This document shows positions 36,746-44,323 of a stretch of 44,764 nucleotides of DNA, in pieces. The stretch comes from Planctomycetota bacterium (lineage in GTDB: Bacteria; Planctomycetota; Phycisphaerae; Phycisphaerales; Phycisphaeraceae), in contig JAPLMQ010000199.1 in the NCBI GenBank assembly GCA_026386955.1, positions 1 through 44,764 of the forward strand. The letters run 5' to 3'. Numbering within the stretch: the stretch's first letter is position 1; the number at the start of each line of letters is the position of its first letter. Below the pieces are notes generated by a model that was given only the letters and a program-made list of their open reading frames with translations, did no database searches and had not been told where the DNA came from. Made by a program: the position numbers and the translations under genes.

Positions 36746-37360
36746 TCAGCCCTTCTTCTTCCTCTTCGCCGCCGCGGCCGCCTTCTTCGCGGCCAGCTTC
36801 TCCGCCTCCACCAGCTCGGGGTGGGCCACGCGGTAGCGCTCGATCGACAAGTGCACTTCCTCCTTCGCCTTGTCCGGACCCTCCCAGCCGAGCGTCTTGA
36901 CCATGTCGCGCCCCTTGGGCCCCTCGAGCTCCTTGTAGGTCTCGAAGAAGTGCTCGACCTCGCGGAGGAAGTGGGGCGGCACGCGCCAGAGGTCGTTGAA
37001 CTCGGCGAAGATCGGGTCGCTGCTGGGCACCGCCAGCACCTTGTAGTCGTTCTGCCCCTTGTCGGTCATCTTGAACAGGCCGATCGGGCGGGCCTCGATC
37101 AGGCAGCCGCTGAAGGTCGGCTCGTTGACCATCACCAGGATGTCCAACGGGTCGCCGTCCTCCGAGAGCGTCTGGGGGATGAACCCGTAGTCGCCGGGGT
37201 ACATCAGCGAGGAGTAGAGGTAGCGGTCGAGCCGGATCAGGCCGGTCTTCTTGTCGGCCTCGAACTTGCTGCGCCGCCCCTTGGGGATCTCGACGATCGC
37301 GTGGACGATGTCGGGGACGCTGGGGCCGGGGCTTACATCGGCGACGAGATCCAACGGCAT
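36746..37360 (-). CDS. ppa: Inorganic pyrophosphatase, family I
   Basis: ATG 37360 is chosen because GAGG lies 6 bases upstream; the frame is open further up but reads through repeat DNA. The 204-aa protein has YPGDYGFIPQTL, the signature DGDPLDI (68-74) with the three metal-binding Asp, and the FKMTDKGQNDYKVLAVP strand, all intact. It hydrolyses pyrophosphate to phosphate with Mg in the cytosol. VHAIVEIPKG (19-28) supplies the active-site Glu and Lys. The C-terminus carries an extra Lys/Ala-rich tail (KKAAAAAKRKKKG). It stands alone on the minus strand, downstream of a MITE-like element. Confidence 0.95.
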   Translation of the reverse strand: MPLDLVADVSPGPSVPDIVHAIVEIPKGRRSKFEADKKTGLIRLDRYLYSSLMYPGDYGFIPQTLSEDGDPLDILVMVNEPTFSGCLIEARPIGLFKMTDKGQNDYKVLAVPSSDPIFAEFNDLWRVPPHFLREVEHFFETYKELEGPKGRDMVKTLGWEGPDKAKEEVHLSIERYRVAHPELVEAEKLAAKKAAAAAKRKKKG

Positions 37361-37463
37361 GGCGGGCCTCATTGACAAACGCCGGCGTCTTGCCGGCACG
37401 GCCAGAGGCTCGCATGGGGCGCGGGATTTTGCAAGCCGCGCCGAATTCCAGTCGACGCGGTCC

Positions 37464-37700
37464 ACGAATCCCCTGAACAACAGGATCAAGCCCACTGATC
37501 CCGACGGTACGCCGTCGGGTTCGGTGGGGTTGGGCTCCGGGACACGGTGTAGGCGTCGTTTGAAGTGGAGGTTTACCTGCCTGTCAATCGACATCCAAGC
37601 CCCCCGGAAACCCCCGGAAACCCCACGCAAACCCCACGGAACGCGACGGCGTACCGTCGCGATCCGTGGGCTTGGGCGCAGGGTTGTTCCGAGGGGTTCA
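37464..37700. repeat. MITE-like element with double-palindrome arms
   Basis: The arms 37464-37530 and about 37632-37700 are inverted relatives. Reading in from each end gives AACAAC, CAAGCCCAC, GATC and GACGGTACGCCGTC, then GGTGGGG or CGTGGGG. The GACGGTACGCCGTC core is itself a 14-base palindrome in each arm. The right end runs exactly into the stop codon of bioF (37698-37700), so the element supplies that gene's 3' border. The centre (37531-37631) has no gene. Confidence 0.85.
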
Positions 37701-38936
37701 CGCCTTCGCGGGCCTGAACGCCCCCAGCGCCGCCAGCAGCCGGTCGAGGTCGGCATCCTCCAGGTCGGCCCGGAGCGTGACCCGCACGCGGGCGGCCCCG
37801 GGCGGGACGGTGGGGGGGCGGATCGCCGGCGCGTAGAACCCCGCGGCCTCGAGGTGGGCCGCGAGCGCCAGCGCCGTCGCCGCCGAGCCGACGATCAGCG
37901 GGACGATGGGCGTGACGACCGGCGCGACGCGATCTGCCGATCCGCCGGGGATCGGCTGGGCCAGCCAGGGCAATCCGCCTGCCCGTTCGCGCAGCCGGGC
38001 CGAGAGCGCCAGCACGCGCCGCCTCCGCTCCGGCTCGTCGCGGATGACCTCGACCGCCGCGCCGATCGCCGCCGCCTGCGCGGGCGGGATGGCCGTGGTG
38101 TAGACGAACGACCGGGCCCGGTTGACGAGCGTCTCGATGATCTCGCGCCGGGCGGTGACGATCCCGCCCAGGCCGCCCAGCGCCTTGCTCGCGGTGCTGA
38201 CCACCACATCGACGCGCGAGGCGACGCCCTGCAGCTCCGCCAGCCCCGAGCCCTCAGGCCCGAGCAGGCCGGTGCCGTGGGCCTCGTCGACGATCAGGAT
38301 CGCGTCATGCCGGTCGGCGAGGTCGCAGAGCGCGGGCAAGTCGGCGGCGTCGCCGTCCATGGAGAAGACGCTGTCGGTGACGATGAAACGGCGCGGCGGG
38401 CGGGCGCTGCCGCGCGAGGCTGGTGCACCGGCGGCGCCGTCGACGTCATCCGATTCCTCGCCGCTCGAACCCGCTTGTGGATCGGCGGTCGCACGCCTTT
38501 CCGCGTTCCCCGCCGCATGCGCCTCCAACAGCCGCGCCAACTTCTCCGTCGCCGCGAGGTTCGCCATGTAGCCCGTCGGGCAGAGCAGCGCCGCCTCGGC
38601 ATGCTTGAACGCGGCGAAGCTCGCCTCGACCTGGGCATGCACCGTCGTGTGCCCGCTCACCAGCCGGCTCGCCTGCGCGCCGACGCCATGTTCCCGTGCG
38701 GCCTGGGCCGCGGCGGCGATCAGCCGCGGATGCGTGCTCAGCCCGAGGTAGTCGTTGCCCGCGAGGTTCAGCAGCCGCCGCCCGCCCGCGTCGGCTGGCG
38801 CGCCGCCCGCACCGCCCGCGCCCCCCGAGATGTGCAGCCACCGCCCCTGCTGCGTCACCGGCCGAAGGCGACGGCGGAGGTCGCGCTCTTCGCGGTCGAG
38901 CAGGTCGTTGCGCAAATCCTGCAGCCAAGGGTCCAT
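37698..38936 (-). CDS. bioF: 8-amino-7-oxononanoate synthase-like protein with a central deletion
   Basis: The 412-aa alpha-oxoamine synthase has NLAGNDYLGLSTHP (57-70), SRLVSGHTTVH, VTDSVFSMDGD (186-196), VDEAHGTGLLG (216-226) and the PLP lysine in STASKALGG (Lys251). Family members condense an acyl-CoA with an amino acid; BioF uses alanine and pimeloyl-CoA or -ACP in biotin synthesis. After GYMANLAAT (122-130) it jumps to KLARLLEAHAAG, whereas E. coli BioF has about 40 residues there, including the ADRLSHAS segment whose histidine stacks on the PLP ring. That segment is absent, in frame. A low-complexity insert (about 145-181, Gly/Ser/Glu/Asp/Arg-rich) then precedes VTDSVFSMDGD. Activity is doubtful unless the gap is an assembly error. 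Confidence 0.85.
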   Translation of the reverse strand: MDPWLQDLRNDLLDREERDLRRRLRPVTQQGRWLHISGGAGGAGGAPADAGGRRLLNLAGNDYLGLSTHPRLIAAAAQAAREHGVGAQASRLVSGHTTVHAQVEASFAAFKHAEAALLCPTGYMANLAATEKLARLLEAHAAGNAERRATADPQAGSSGEESDDVDGAAGAPASRGSARPPRRFIVTDSVFSMDGDAADLPALCDLADRHDAILIVDEAHGTGLLGPEGSGLAELQGVASRVDVVVSTASKALGGLGGIVTARREIIETLVNRARSFVYTTAIPPAQAAAIGAAVEVIRDEPERRRRVLALSARLRERAGGLPWLAQPIPGGSADRVAPVVTPIVPLIVGSAATALALAAHLEAAGFYAPAIRPPTVPPGAARVRVTLRADLEDADLDRLLAALGAFRPAKA

Positions 38937-39049
38937 TGGGGGCTCTGTTTGGCGTTCGGAGGGAGACTCGATGGAAGTCTCGAAAAACGATTTATACGGG
39001 TTTCACTTGATTCCCGCGTAAGGACCAAGGTGGATCGTGCGGGCTTTCT

Positions 39050-39405
39050 CCCATCAGGCGCAGCCTGATCCATTCCGGAGGCAGAGACGGACACTGTGTG
39101 TCCGAAGGCCGGGCGCAGGCGGTACTCCGCCCGCGCGGCTCGCCGGCCGCCATCAACCGCGTGGTCTCGCGTCGGGCCTGCGCCACCCACATCGTTGCCG
39201 AGCGCGTCATCTGCTCATGAAGGCGTCAACGACGCCCGCACGTCGCAAGGCGGAGTGCCGCCTTGCGACGTTTTCGGGGACACAGAGACTGTGAAGTTAT
39301 TCGAAAATTGGCCTGAAAAGCCGCGTTTCTAAAGCGCCAGAGGGGGTCCAAACCAATAAATTCACAGGCTCACAGTCCCCGTCTCTGATCAGACGCGAAC
39401 GCCGC
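39050..39405. repeat. MITE-like element, family B relative
   Basis: The left part (39050-39137) repeats the left flank and arm of the element at 29165-29241: CATCAGGCGCAGCCTGATC, ACGGACACTGTGTGTCCG and AGGCGGTACTCCGCCCGCGCG. The right end (39370-39404) carries ACAGTCCCCGTCTCTGATCAGA, inverted relative to the family's outer end. Inside is a perfect 10-bp hairpin CGCAAGGCGG/CCGCCTTGCG (39244-39267) and a pair ACAGAGACTGTGAA/TTCACAGGCTCACAG (about 39280-39375). No gene is found here. Confidence 0.75.
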
Positions 39406-39425
39406 ACGCGTCCAACGCGCGCATG

Positions 39426-39455
39426 AAAAGGCGGGGCAGCTCACGCCACCCCGCC
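39426..39455 (-). terminator. Terminator of the HU gene
   Basis: On the minus strand GGCGGGG pairs with CCCCGCC around a 12-base loop and is followed by TTTT. It lies 45 bases past the HU stop codon. Confidence 0.75.
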
Positions 39456-39499
39456 CGAATGTGCGATTGGACCTGATGCGCCTGGGAAACAAGGACGAC

Positions 39500-39838
39500 T
39501 TATTCGTCGTCGTCGTCTTCGTCGACGCTGGTGAGCTGAAGGTGGACCGGGCTGTCGCTGGTGAGCGTCTGCTTCATCAGCCGGCCGACCTTGAACTTCA
39601 CGGTGCGCTTGGGCGGCACCTGGACCGGCGCGAGCGTCTTGGGGTTCTGGGCCTTGCGGGCCTTGCGCTGCTTGACCTCGAACACCCCGAAATCGCGGAA
39701 CTCCAGGCGATTTCCCTTCCCCAGCTCCACAATGATGCTGTCGAGGAAGCTCTGGACGATGCGCTTGACGATCACCCGCTTCTGCTTCGAGCCGTCTGCG
39801 ATGTGATCGATCAGCTCTTTCTTCGTGATGGTGGCCAT
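39500..39838 (-). CDS. HU/IHF-family DNA-binding protein with an acidic tail
   Basis: ATG 39838 with AAGGGG upstream gives a 112-aa protein. MATITKKELIDHIAD is the HU N-terminus, followed by VQSFLDSIIVELGKGNRLEFRDFGVFEVKQRKARKAQNPKT, whose GxGxFxxxxRxxRxxxNP-like pattern is the family signature (with FRDFGVFEV in place of FGxF). The beta-arms follow. VKFKVGRLMKQTL ends the HU core near residue 96; an extra tail ends in DEDDDDE, unlike standard 90-aa HU. The tail may modulate DNA binding. It is a nucleoid protein that bends DNA as a dimer. A clear promoter lies 137 bases upstream. Confidence 0.93.
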   Translation of the reverse strand: MATITKKELIDHIADGSKQKRVIVKRIVQSFLDSIIVELGKGNRLEFRDFGVFEVKQRKARKAQNPKTLAPVQVPPKRTVKFKVGRLMKQTLTSDSPVHLQLTSVDEDDDDE

Positions 39839-39974
39839 GGAAACGTACCCCTTGCAAACTGAATTGCAGTCGGTGAGCGCCGACTCTCATCTCATCCCTA
39901 AAACCAGTCTTTCGGCACAACCGCGACTTTGGAAAGGCCCCCTGCGCCGCGGAAAAAACGTTACATGTGCGCTC

Positions 39975-40003
39975 AGTATGCCAAATATTCCCCGCGAGGT
40001 CAA
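39975..40003 (-). promoter_or_regulatory. sigma70-like promoter of the HU gene
   Basis: On the minus strand TTGACC (40003-39998) and CATACT (39980-39975) are separated by exactly 17 bases, in a locally AT-rich stretch that stands out from the GC-rich surroundings. It implies a 5' leader of about 130 bases. The rest of the 384-base gap (39839-40222) shows no gene; it also must hold the def promoter. Confidence 0.6.
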
Positions 40004-40222
40004 GGATCGGTTCTTCATTGCGGCTATTTACTTGCGCACTTTTAAGTCGTTCAAAACAACCAAGAGAAATCTTGTCTTGGACGTCCAGAACGGCGTTTTT
40101 GGGCAAGTTATGGGACGCACGGGCGGAGGTTATCCGGCCCTCTCTTTCGCGGTCCAGTGAGCATGATTCGTACACGATCCGTCCGCTTGTGAGCGCAGGC
40201 CACCGAACTTAACATCTCCGCG

Positions 40223-40744
40223 ATGCCCGTCGACGTATCAAAATTGCGGATCGTCCTCTACCCCCACCCGGCCCTGCGCGCCAAGGCCAAGCCCGTCCCC
40301 GCCATCACCGACGAGGTCCGCCAGGTCGCCGCCCGCATGCTCGAACTCATGCACGAGGCCCCGGGCGTGGGGCTCGCCGCCCCTCAGGTCGGCCTCTCCT
40401 GGCGCCTCTTCGTCGCTGGCCCCACCGGCGACCCCAAGGACGACCGCGTCTTCGTCAACCCCGTCCTGCTCGACCCGGGTCGCGACCTCGAGGACTACGA
40501 GGAAGGCTGCCTGAGCCTCCCCGACATCACCGGCGAGATCCGCCGCCCGGCCAAGATCAGCGTCGAGGCGACCGACCTCGACGGCAAGCGCTTCCGCCTC
40601 ACCAGCGACGAGCTGCCCGCCCGCATCTGGCAGCACGAGACCGACCACCTCGACGCGATCCTCATCATCGACCGCATGCCGCCGATGGACCGGATCGCGA
40701 ACCAGAAGGCCGTGCGCGAACTGGAGAAGAAGAAGGCCCGCTGA
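40223..40744 (+). CDS. def: Peptide deformylase
   Basis: The 173-aa protein has all three deformylase motifs: GVGLAAPQVG (48-57), EEGCLSLP (93-100) with the metal-binding Cys96, and QHETDHLDA (137-145) with His138, catalytic Glu139 and His142. It removes the formyl group from the starting methionine of new proteins, using Fe or Zn. The length is typical. fmt, which makes the formyl-Met-tRNA, lies downstream, but a terminator and a 260-base repeat element separate the two, so the common def-fmt operon appears split. Confidence 0.97.
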   Translation: MPVDVSKLRIVLYPHPALRAKAKPVPAITDEVRQVAARMLELMHEAPGVGLAAPQVGLSWRLFVAGPTGDPKDDRVFVNPVLLDPGRDLEDYEEGCLSLPDITGEIRRPAKISVEATDLDGKRFRLTSDELPARIWQHETDHLDAILIIDRMPPMDRIANQKAVRELEKKKAR

Positions 40745-40752
40745 CCCCCGGC

Positions 40753-40808
40753 CCCGGAATGGCCTTCGGAATGGCCTTCGGCCCCGCGGAATGGCTCCGG
40801 GATTTTTT
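40753..40808 (+). terminator. Probable terminator of def
   Basis: CCCGGA (40753-40758) pairs with TCCGGG (40796-40801), followed by ATTTTTTC. The long apical part holds a 12-base unit GGAATGGCCTTC twice in a row and a partial third copy. The stem is short, so this is moderate evidence. Confidence 0.5.
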
Positions 40809-40817
40809 CGGACTCGA

Positions 40818-41077
40818 GGCTCTGTTGCGATCTTGAAAGCGCAGAGTCTTTTCCGGAGGGCCAAAGGCCCGTCTTATACCAGCCTGGGGCAAAGCCCCAG
40901 GTGCGTGGGCCCGAGAGCGTTTGGAGGGCTGAAGGCCCGTCTTATCGTGTGTTCGAAGGCCGGATAAATCGGGCCTTCAGCCCTCGAAATCCTACGGCAC
41001 CCATCGTCCTAGGGCTTCGCCCCAGGCTGGTATGAAACGGGCCTTTGGCCCTGAAATGCAAGCATCGCAACAGAGCC
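40818..41077. repeat. MITE-like element, family C (copy 2), with a nested element
   Basis: The ends are GGCTCTGTTGCGAT and its inverse ATCGCAACAGAGCC. The arms share GGGCCAAAGGCCCGT, ATACCAGCCTGGGGC and AAGCCC with the copy at 31250-31507. In the middle, a separate inverted repeat, GAGGGCTGAAGGCCCG (40924-40939) and CGGGCCTTCAGCCCTC (40970-40985), appears to have inserted. It lies between def and fmt. Confidence 0.87.
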
Positions 41078-41115
41078 CCAACTGGACAGCTTGCGGTGAG
41101 GGAAAGGCGACGACG

Positions 41116-42132
41116 ATGCGATTGATCTTCTTGGGCGCCGGCGAGTTCGGCCTGCCCACGCTCCAACATCTCCACGCCACGCACGAACTGCTCGCGGTGG
41201 TCAGCCAGCCTGACAAGCCCGCGGGTCGCCGTCGGAAGCTCACGCCCACGCCCATCGCCGGGTTCGCGCTGGAGAAGGGGCTGACGCTGCTCCGCCCCGA
41301 GGATGTCAACGCGCCCGAGGTCGTCGCGCCGTTGGCCGCGCTCAAGGCCGACGCGGCGGTGGTCATCGCCTTCGGGCAGAAGCTCGGGCCCGAGCTCCTC
41401 GCGGCCCTGGGCGGGCTGACGGTCAACCTCCACTCCTCGCTCTTGCCCAAGCTGCGCGGGGCGGCCCCGATCAACTGGGCGATCCTCAATGGCGAGGCGC
41501 GGACCGGTCTCTCGGTCATCGCGCTGGCGCAGCGGATGGACGCCGGCCTGGTCTACGCGCAGGCGGCGACTCCGATCGACCCGCGCGAGACGGCCGGGGA
41601 GTTGCATGACCGTCTCGCCGTCATGGGGCCGGGGATCGTGGAGTCGGTGCTGACGCAGTGGAAGGGCGGGACGCTCAAGGGGGAAGTGCAGGACGAATCG
41701 CTCGCGACGCGGGCGCCGAAGCTGAGCAAGGCCGACGCGTCGGTCTCGTTCGACGCGACGGCGGAGGAGGTTCGCCGGCGCGTGCACGGGCTGACGCCTT
41801 GGCCGGGCGTGCAGGTGGGGTGGGTTGCATCGGAGAAGTCGGCGGAGAAGTTGGCCGAGCCAGCGGGCGCGGCCGGCCCGGGCGAGATGATCTTCTTGCG
41901 CCGCGTCGCGGCCGAGCCTGCGTCGAACGCCGCCGCCGACCGCGGGGCGGTGCGCGACGGCGCGGAGCCCGGGACGTTGATCGCCCCCGACCGCGTGGCC
42001 GTGCGCGACGGTGCGGTCCGGCTGCTCGAGGTGCAAGCCCCGGGCGGCAAGCCGATGCCGATCGCCGATTTCCTCCGCGGCCACCGCATGAAGCCAGGCG
42101 ACCGCCTCGTGCGCTGGCAGCCGATGGCGTGA
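41116..42132 (+). CDS. fmt: Methionyl-tRNA formyltransferase
   Basis: ATG 41116 follows GAGGGAAAGG and begins MRLIFLGAGEFGLPTL. The 338-aa enzyme has the formyltransferase core: AFGQKLGPELL, NLHSSLLPKLRGAAPINWAI with the catalytic Asn and His of the NxH motif, and AQRMDAGLVY with the catalytic Asp. The C-terminal tRNA-binding domain starts with SFDATAEEVRRRVHGLTPWPG and ends PIADFLRGHRMKPGDRL. It transfers a formyl group from 10-formyl-THF to Met-tRNA. The C-terminal domain carries an extra Ala/Asp/Arg-rich stretch (residues about 235-285) compared with E. coli. Confidence 0.95.
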   Translation: MRLIFLGAGEFGLPTLQHLHATHELLAVVSQPDKPAGRRRKLTPTPIAGFALEKGLTLLRPEDVNAPEVVAPLAALKADAAVVIAFGQKLGPELLAALGGLTVNLHSSLLPKLRGAAPINWAILNGEARTGLSVIALAQRMDAGLVYAQAATPIDPRETAGELHDRLAVMGPGIVESVLTQWKGGTLKGEVQDESLATRAPKLSKADASVSFDATAEEVRRRVHGLTPWPGVQVGWVASEKSAEKLAEPAGAAGPGEMIFLRRVAAEPASNAAADRGAVRDGAEPGTLIAPDRVAVRDGAVRLLEVQAPGGKPMPIADFLRGHRMKPGDRLVRWQPMA

Positions 42133-42141
42133 CGCGGGGCG

Positions 42142-42392
42142 CGTAGGGCGAGTAGAGCGTATTTCGCGAAACCCACCTCCGTGGCTCTGGGGTACGTAGT
42201 TCCGCCTTTAGGCGGCTCTTCAGAAGACGAAATCGCCCCGCGCAACGGTCTCGGCGTAGGGCTGGTAGAGCCGTACCCGGCGAAACCCGCCGCGGTCTCG
42301 CGGGGGCGATTCGAATGCAAATCCGATTGTGACTTCGCGATGTTTCCGTCATCCCCGGCGGGTTTCGCGAAATACGCTCTACCCGCCCTACG
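42142..42392. repeat. MITE-like element, family F (about 35-bp inverted repeats)
   Basis: The arms 42142-42177 and 42356-42392 both read GTAGGGCG, then GTAGAGCGTATTTCGCGAAA and CCC when read inwards, and differ at only a few sites. A degenerate third copy (GTAGGGCTGGTAGAGCCGTACCCGGCGAAACCC) lies inside at 42256-42290 in direct orientation. A further piece, TAGTTCCGCCTTTAGGCGG (42197-42215), belongs to the family in the next entry. Confidence 0.85.
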
Positions 42393-42600
42393 ACCAATCC
42401 ACCGTCCTTGCGACTCCGAGGCTCGGCGTTACGCGTTTACGCGGCCTTTGGAAAACCACAGCCCCACGTCGCGCGACTCTGGGGTTCGGAGTTCCGCGTT
42501 TACGCGGTCTTTGAAAAACGGAAGCCCCCACGTTTCCGCGACTCAAGATGAAGACGAAGACCCGCCTAAAGGCGGAACTCCGAACCCCAGACCAGCTCGC
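42197..42600. repeat. Direct and inverted copies of a 'GGTTCGGAGTTCCGC' repeat
   Basis: Two adjacent direct units of about 65 bases (42411-42475 and 42476-42543) share CGACTC, GCGTTTACGCGG, TTTGGAAAA or TTTGAAAAA, and GCCCC. The core GTTCCGCCTTTAGGCGG occurs at 42199-42215 and, inverted, as CCGCCTAAAGGCGGAACTCCGAACCCC at 42562-42588 (written here as one motif). Each core is a short palindrome around TTTA or TAAA. No coding function is apparent. Confidence 0.75.
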
Positions 42601-43049
42601 GCCGCGCGTTTCCGCAACGCAAAATTTTCCGTCCGAATTCGAAAAAATATTTGCCACCCATTTCCAAAACGGGTTGGACTGCCCACCCTCTGGAAACGCT
42701 CAAAACAAGCCTCGCGCGCGTAGGCGGCACTGGAGCCGGCCGTCTGCGGCTCAGGAGCGGGACATTTTGACACGCCCTTTCACACATCGATCGCCATCGC
42801 CCGCGCCTGGCCAGAATGGCCCTGAACAGCCAAAACGGCACCAAAAGACGCAACGGATGAAGCCGCCATCGCTTACAGGAATTCGCCCCAAAATCGCTCC
42901 CAGGCCCGCAGGCCCAAGACGCGCGCACACCGGCGCACCAGCCCTCGAATCGATCGCAAAGACGCACCGGACCGGTGTCGCCGCGTAACCCCACCGGGAT
43001 CGCAGCGAAGCAGGAGCGGCATCATTTAGAGCATTTTAGAGGGCCGATT
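42601..43049. other. Gap without a recognisable gene
   Basis: This stretch between the repeat cluster and the IS element has short open frames on both strands but none with a ribosome site or recognisable protein. It is less GC-rich near 42620-42670 and 43020-43050. TTTAGAG occurs twice at 43025-43041, directly before the IS left end. It may be decayed DNA. Confidence 0.5.
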
Positions 43050-43115
43050 TGAGCTTCCCCACGAATGGTGGGCGCGCCGAGCGCGCAGCATAATGGCTGC
43101 GGGAAGGAGCTCATC

Positions 43116-43412
43116 ATGGGTCAAGCCCAAGGCAAGCGGCGGCGGTTCACGCGGGAGTTCAAGGTCTCGGCGGTCCAACTCGTCAACCAACAGGGCTACA
43201 GCGTCGCAGAGGCGGCCAGGAGCTTGGGCGTCGACGCCAACTCCGTGCGCTGCTGGGTCGAGAAGTTCTCCAAGGAGCAGGGCGTCCCGGTCAGCGGCGA
43301 GGGGGCCGTCCAGGCCGAGCTGCGGCGGCTGCGCAAGGAGAACGCCCGACTGCTGATGGAACGCGACATTTTAAAAAAAGCGGCCCAGTTCTTCGCGAAG
43401 GAGCAGCCGTGA
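43116..43412 (+). CDS. IS3-family transposase OrfA (helix-turn-helix subunit)
   Basis: ATG 43116 has AAGGAG 6 bases upstream. The 98-aa protein starts GKRRRFTREFKVSAVQLV, followed by the helix-turn-helix GYSVAEAARSLGVDANSVRCWV (about 28-49) and a leucine-zipper-like helix AELRRLRKENARLLMERDIL (about 68-87), the standard OrfA layout. It binds the terminal inverted repeats. Its stop overlaps the GTG of orfB by four bases (GTGA). The A AAA AAA G slip site near its end lets ribosomes shift -1 into orfB to make the OrfAB transposase; that frame is open across the join. Confidence 0.95.
   Translation: MGQAQGKRRRFTREFKVSAVQLVNQQGYSVAEAARSLGVDANSVRCWVEKFSKEQGVPVSGEGAVQAELRRLRKENARLLMERDILKKAAQFFAKEQP
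43373..43380 (+). promoter_or_regulatory. Programmed -1 frameshift site (A7G)
   Basis: Seven A and a G span the orfA codons AAA AAA GCG. Slipping back one base enters the orfB frame, which has no stop before GTG 43409. This is the usual control point for OrfAB production in IS3 elements. Confidence 0.7.
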
Positions 43413-44323
43413 GGTTCGCCTTCATCCACGAGCATCTCCACGAGTTCCCCGCCGGGCCGGCCTGCGACGCGCTGGGCGTCAGCCGGGCGGGCTACTACGC
43501 CTGGCGTGGCCGCCCGGCGAGCCCGCGCCACGCCCGGCGCGAGGATCTGGAGGCGAAGGTCCGGGTCCTGCACGAGGAGAACCGCAAGGTCTACGGCAGC
43601 CCACGCCTCTGCCGGGCGCTCAAGGCCCAAGGCGGAAGCGCCTGCGAGAACACCGTGGCCAAGATGATGCGGGAAGCGGGGATCCGGGCCAAGGGCAAGC
43701 GGAAGTTCGTGCCGCGGACCACCGACGCGGCCCACCGCCAGCCGGTGGCGCCCAACCTCCTGCAGAGGCGGTTCGAGGCCGACAGGCCCAACCGCAGGTG
43801 GGTCGCGGACATCACCTACATCCCCACGCAGGAGGGCTGGCTCTACATGGCGGGCGTGCTGGACCTGTGCTCGCGCCGGATCGTGGGCTGGTCGATGGCC
43901 GACCACATGCAGACCGGCTTGGTCAGCGACGCGTTGAGGATGGCGTTGGCCCAGCGCCACCCCACCCCCGCCCCCGCCCCCGCCCCCGGAACGCGAGCCA
44001 CAGACGCCGGCCAAGCCACGGAGAAGCTCATGCACCACAGCGACCGCGGCGTGCAGTACGCCAGCGAGGACTACCAGCGCCTTCTCGAGACCCACGGCCT
44101 GCAGGCCAGCATGAGCGCCAAGGGCGACTGCTACGACAACGCGGCGATGGAGAGCTTCTGGGCCACGCTCAAGACCGAGTTGGTCCACCACGAACGCTAC
44201 GCCACGCGTGAGCAGGCCAGGCAATCGATCTTCGAGTACGTCGAGGTGTTCTACAACCGCAAGCGTCTGCACAGTTCGTTAGGCTATCTCAGCCCCGAAG
44301 CGTTCGAGGCCGGCCTCGTTTAG
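43409..44323 (+). CDS. IS3-family transposase OrfB (DDE catalytic subunit)
   Basis: The 304-aa frame starts at GTG 43409. The HTH_21-like region (YGSPRLCRALK, about 62-72) precedes the rve integrase core. The catalytic triad is Asp134 in WVADITYI, Asp212 in HHSDRGVQY and Glu248 in NAAMESFW, with 35 residues between the second Asp and the Glu, and the following Lys255 in TLKTE. YNRKRLHSSLGYLSPEAFE is the family C-terminus. Between the two Asp, a Thr/Pro/Ala stretch (about 185-205) encoded by CCCCCG units at 43965-43988 is longer than in relatives. The enzyme looks intact. Confidence 0.95.
   Translation: MRFAFIHEHLHEFPAGPACDALGVSRAGYYAWRGRPASPRHARREDLEAKVRVLHEENRKVYGSPRLCRALKAQGGSACENTVAKMMREAGIRAKGKRKFVPRTTDAAHRQPVAPNLLQRRFEADRPNRRWVADITYIPTQEGWLYMAGVLDLCSRRIVGWSMADHMQTGLVSDALRMALAQRHPTPAPAPAPGTRATDAGQATEKLMHHSDRGVQYASEDYQRLLETHGLQASMSAKGDCYDNAAMESFWATLKTELVHHERYATREQARQSIFEYVEVFYNRKRLHSSLGYLSPEAFEAGLV

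Noticed and set aside
39839..40222. Possible small RNA or riboswitch upstream of def
   Set aside because: Apart from the HU promoter, I find no conserved aptamer, SRP or 6S-like fold; the AT-richness is explained by divergent promoters.
42411..42543. CRISPR-like direct repeats
   Set aside because: There are only two long, imperfect units without uniform spacers, and the cores are inverted repeats; no cas genes are nearby.
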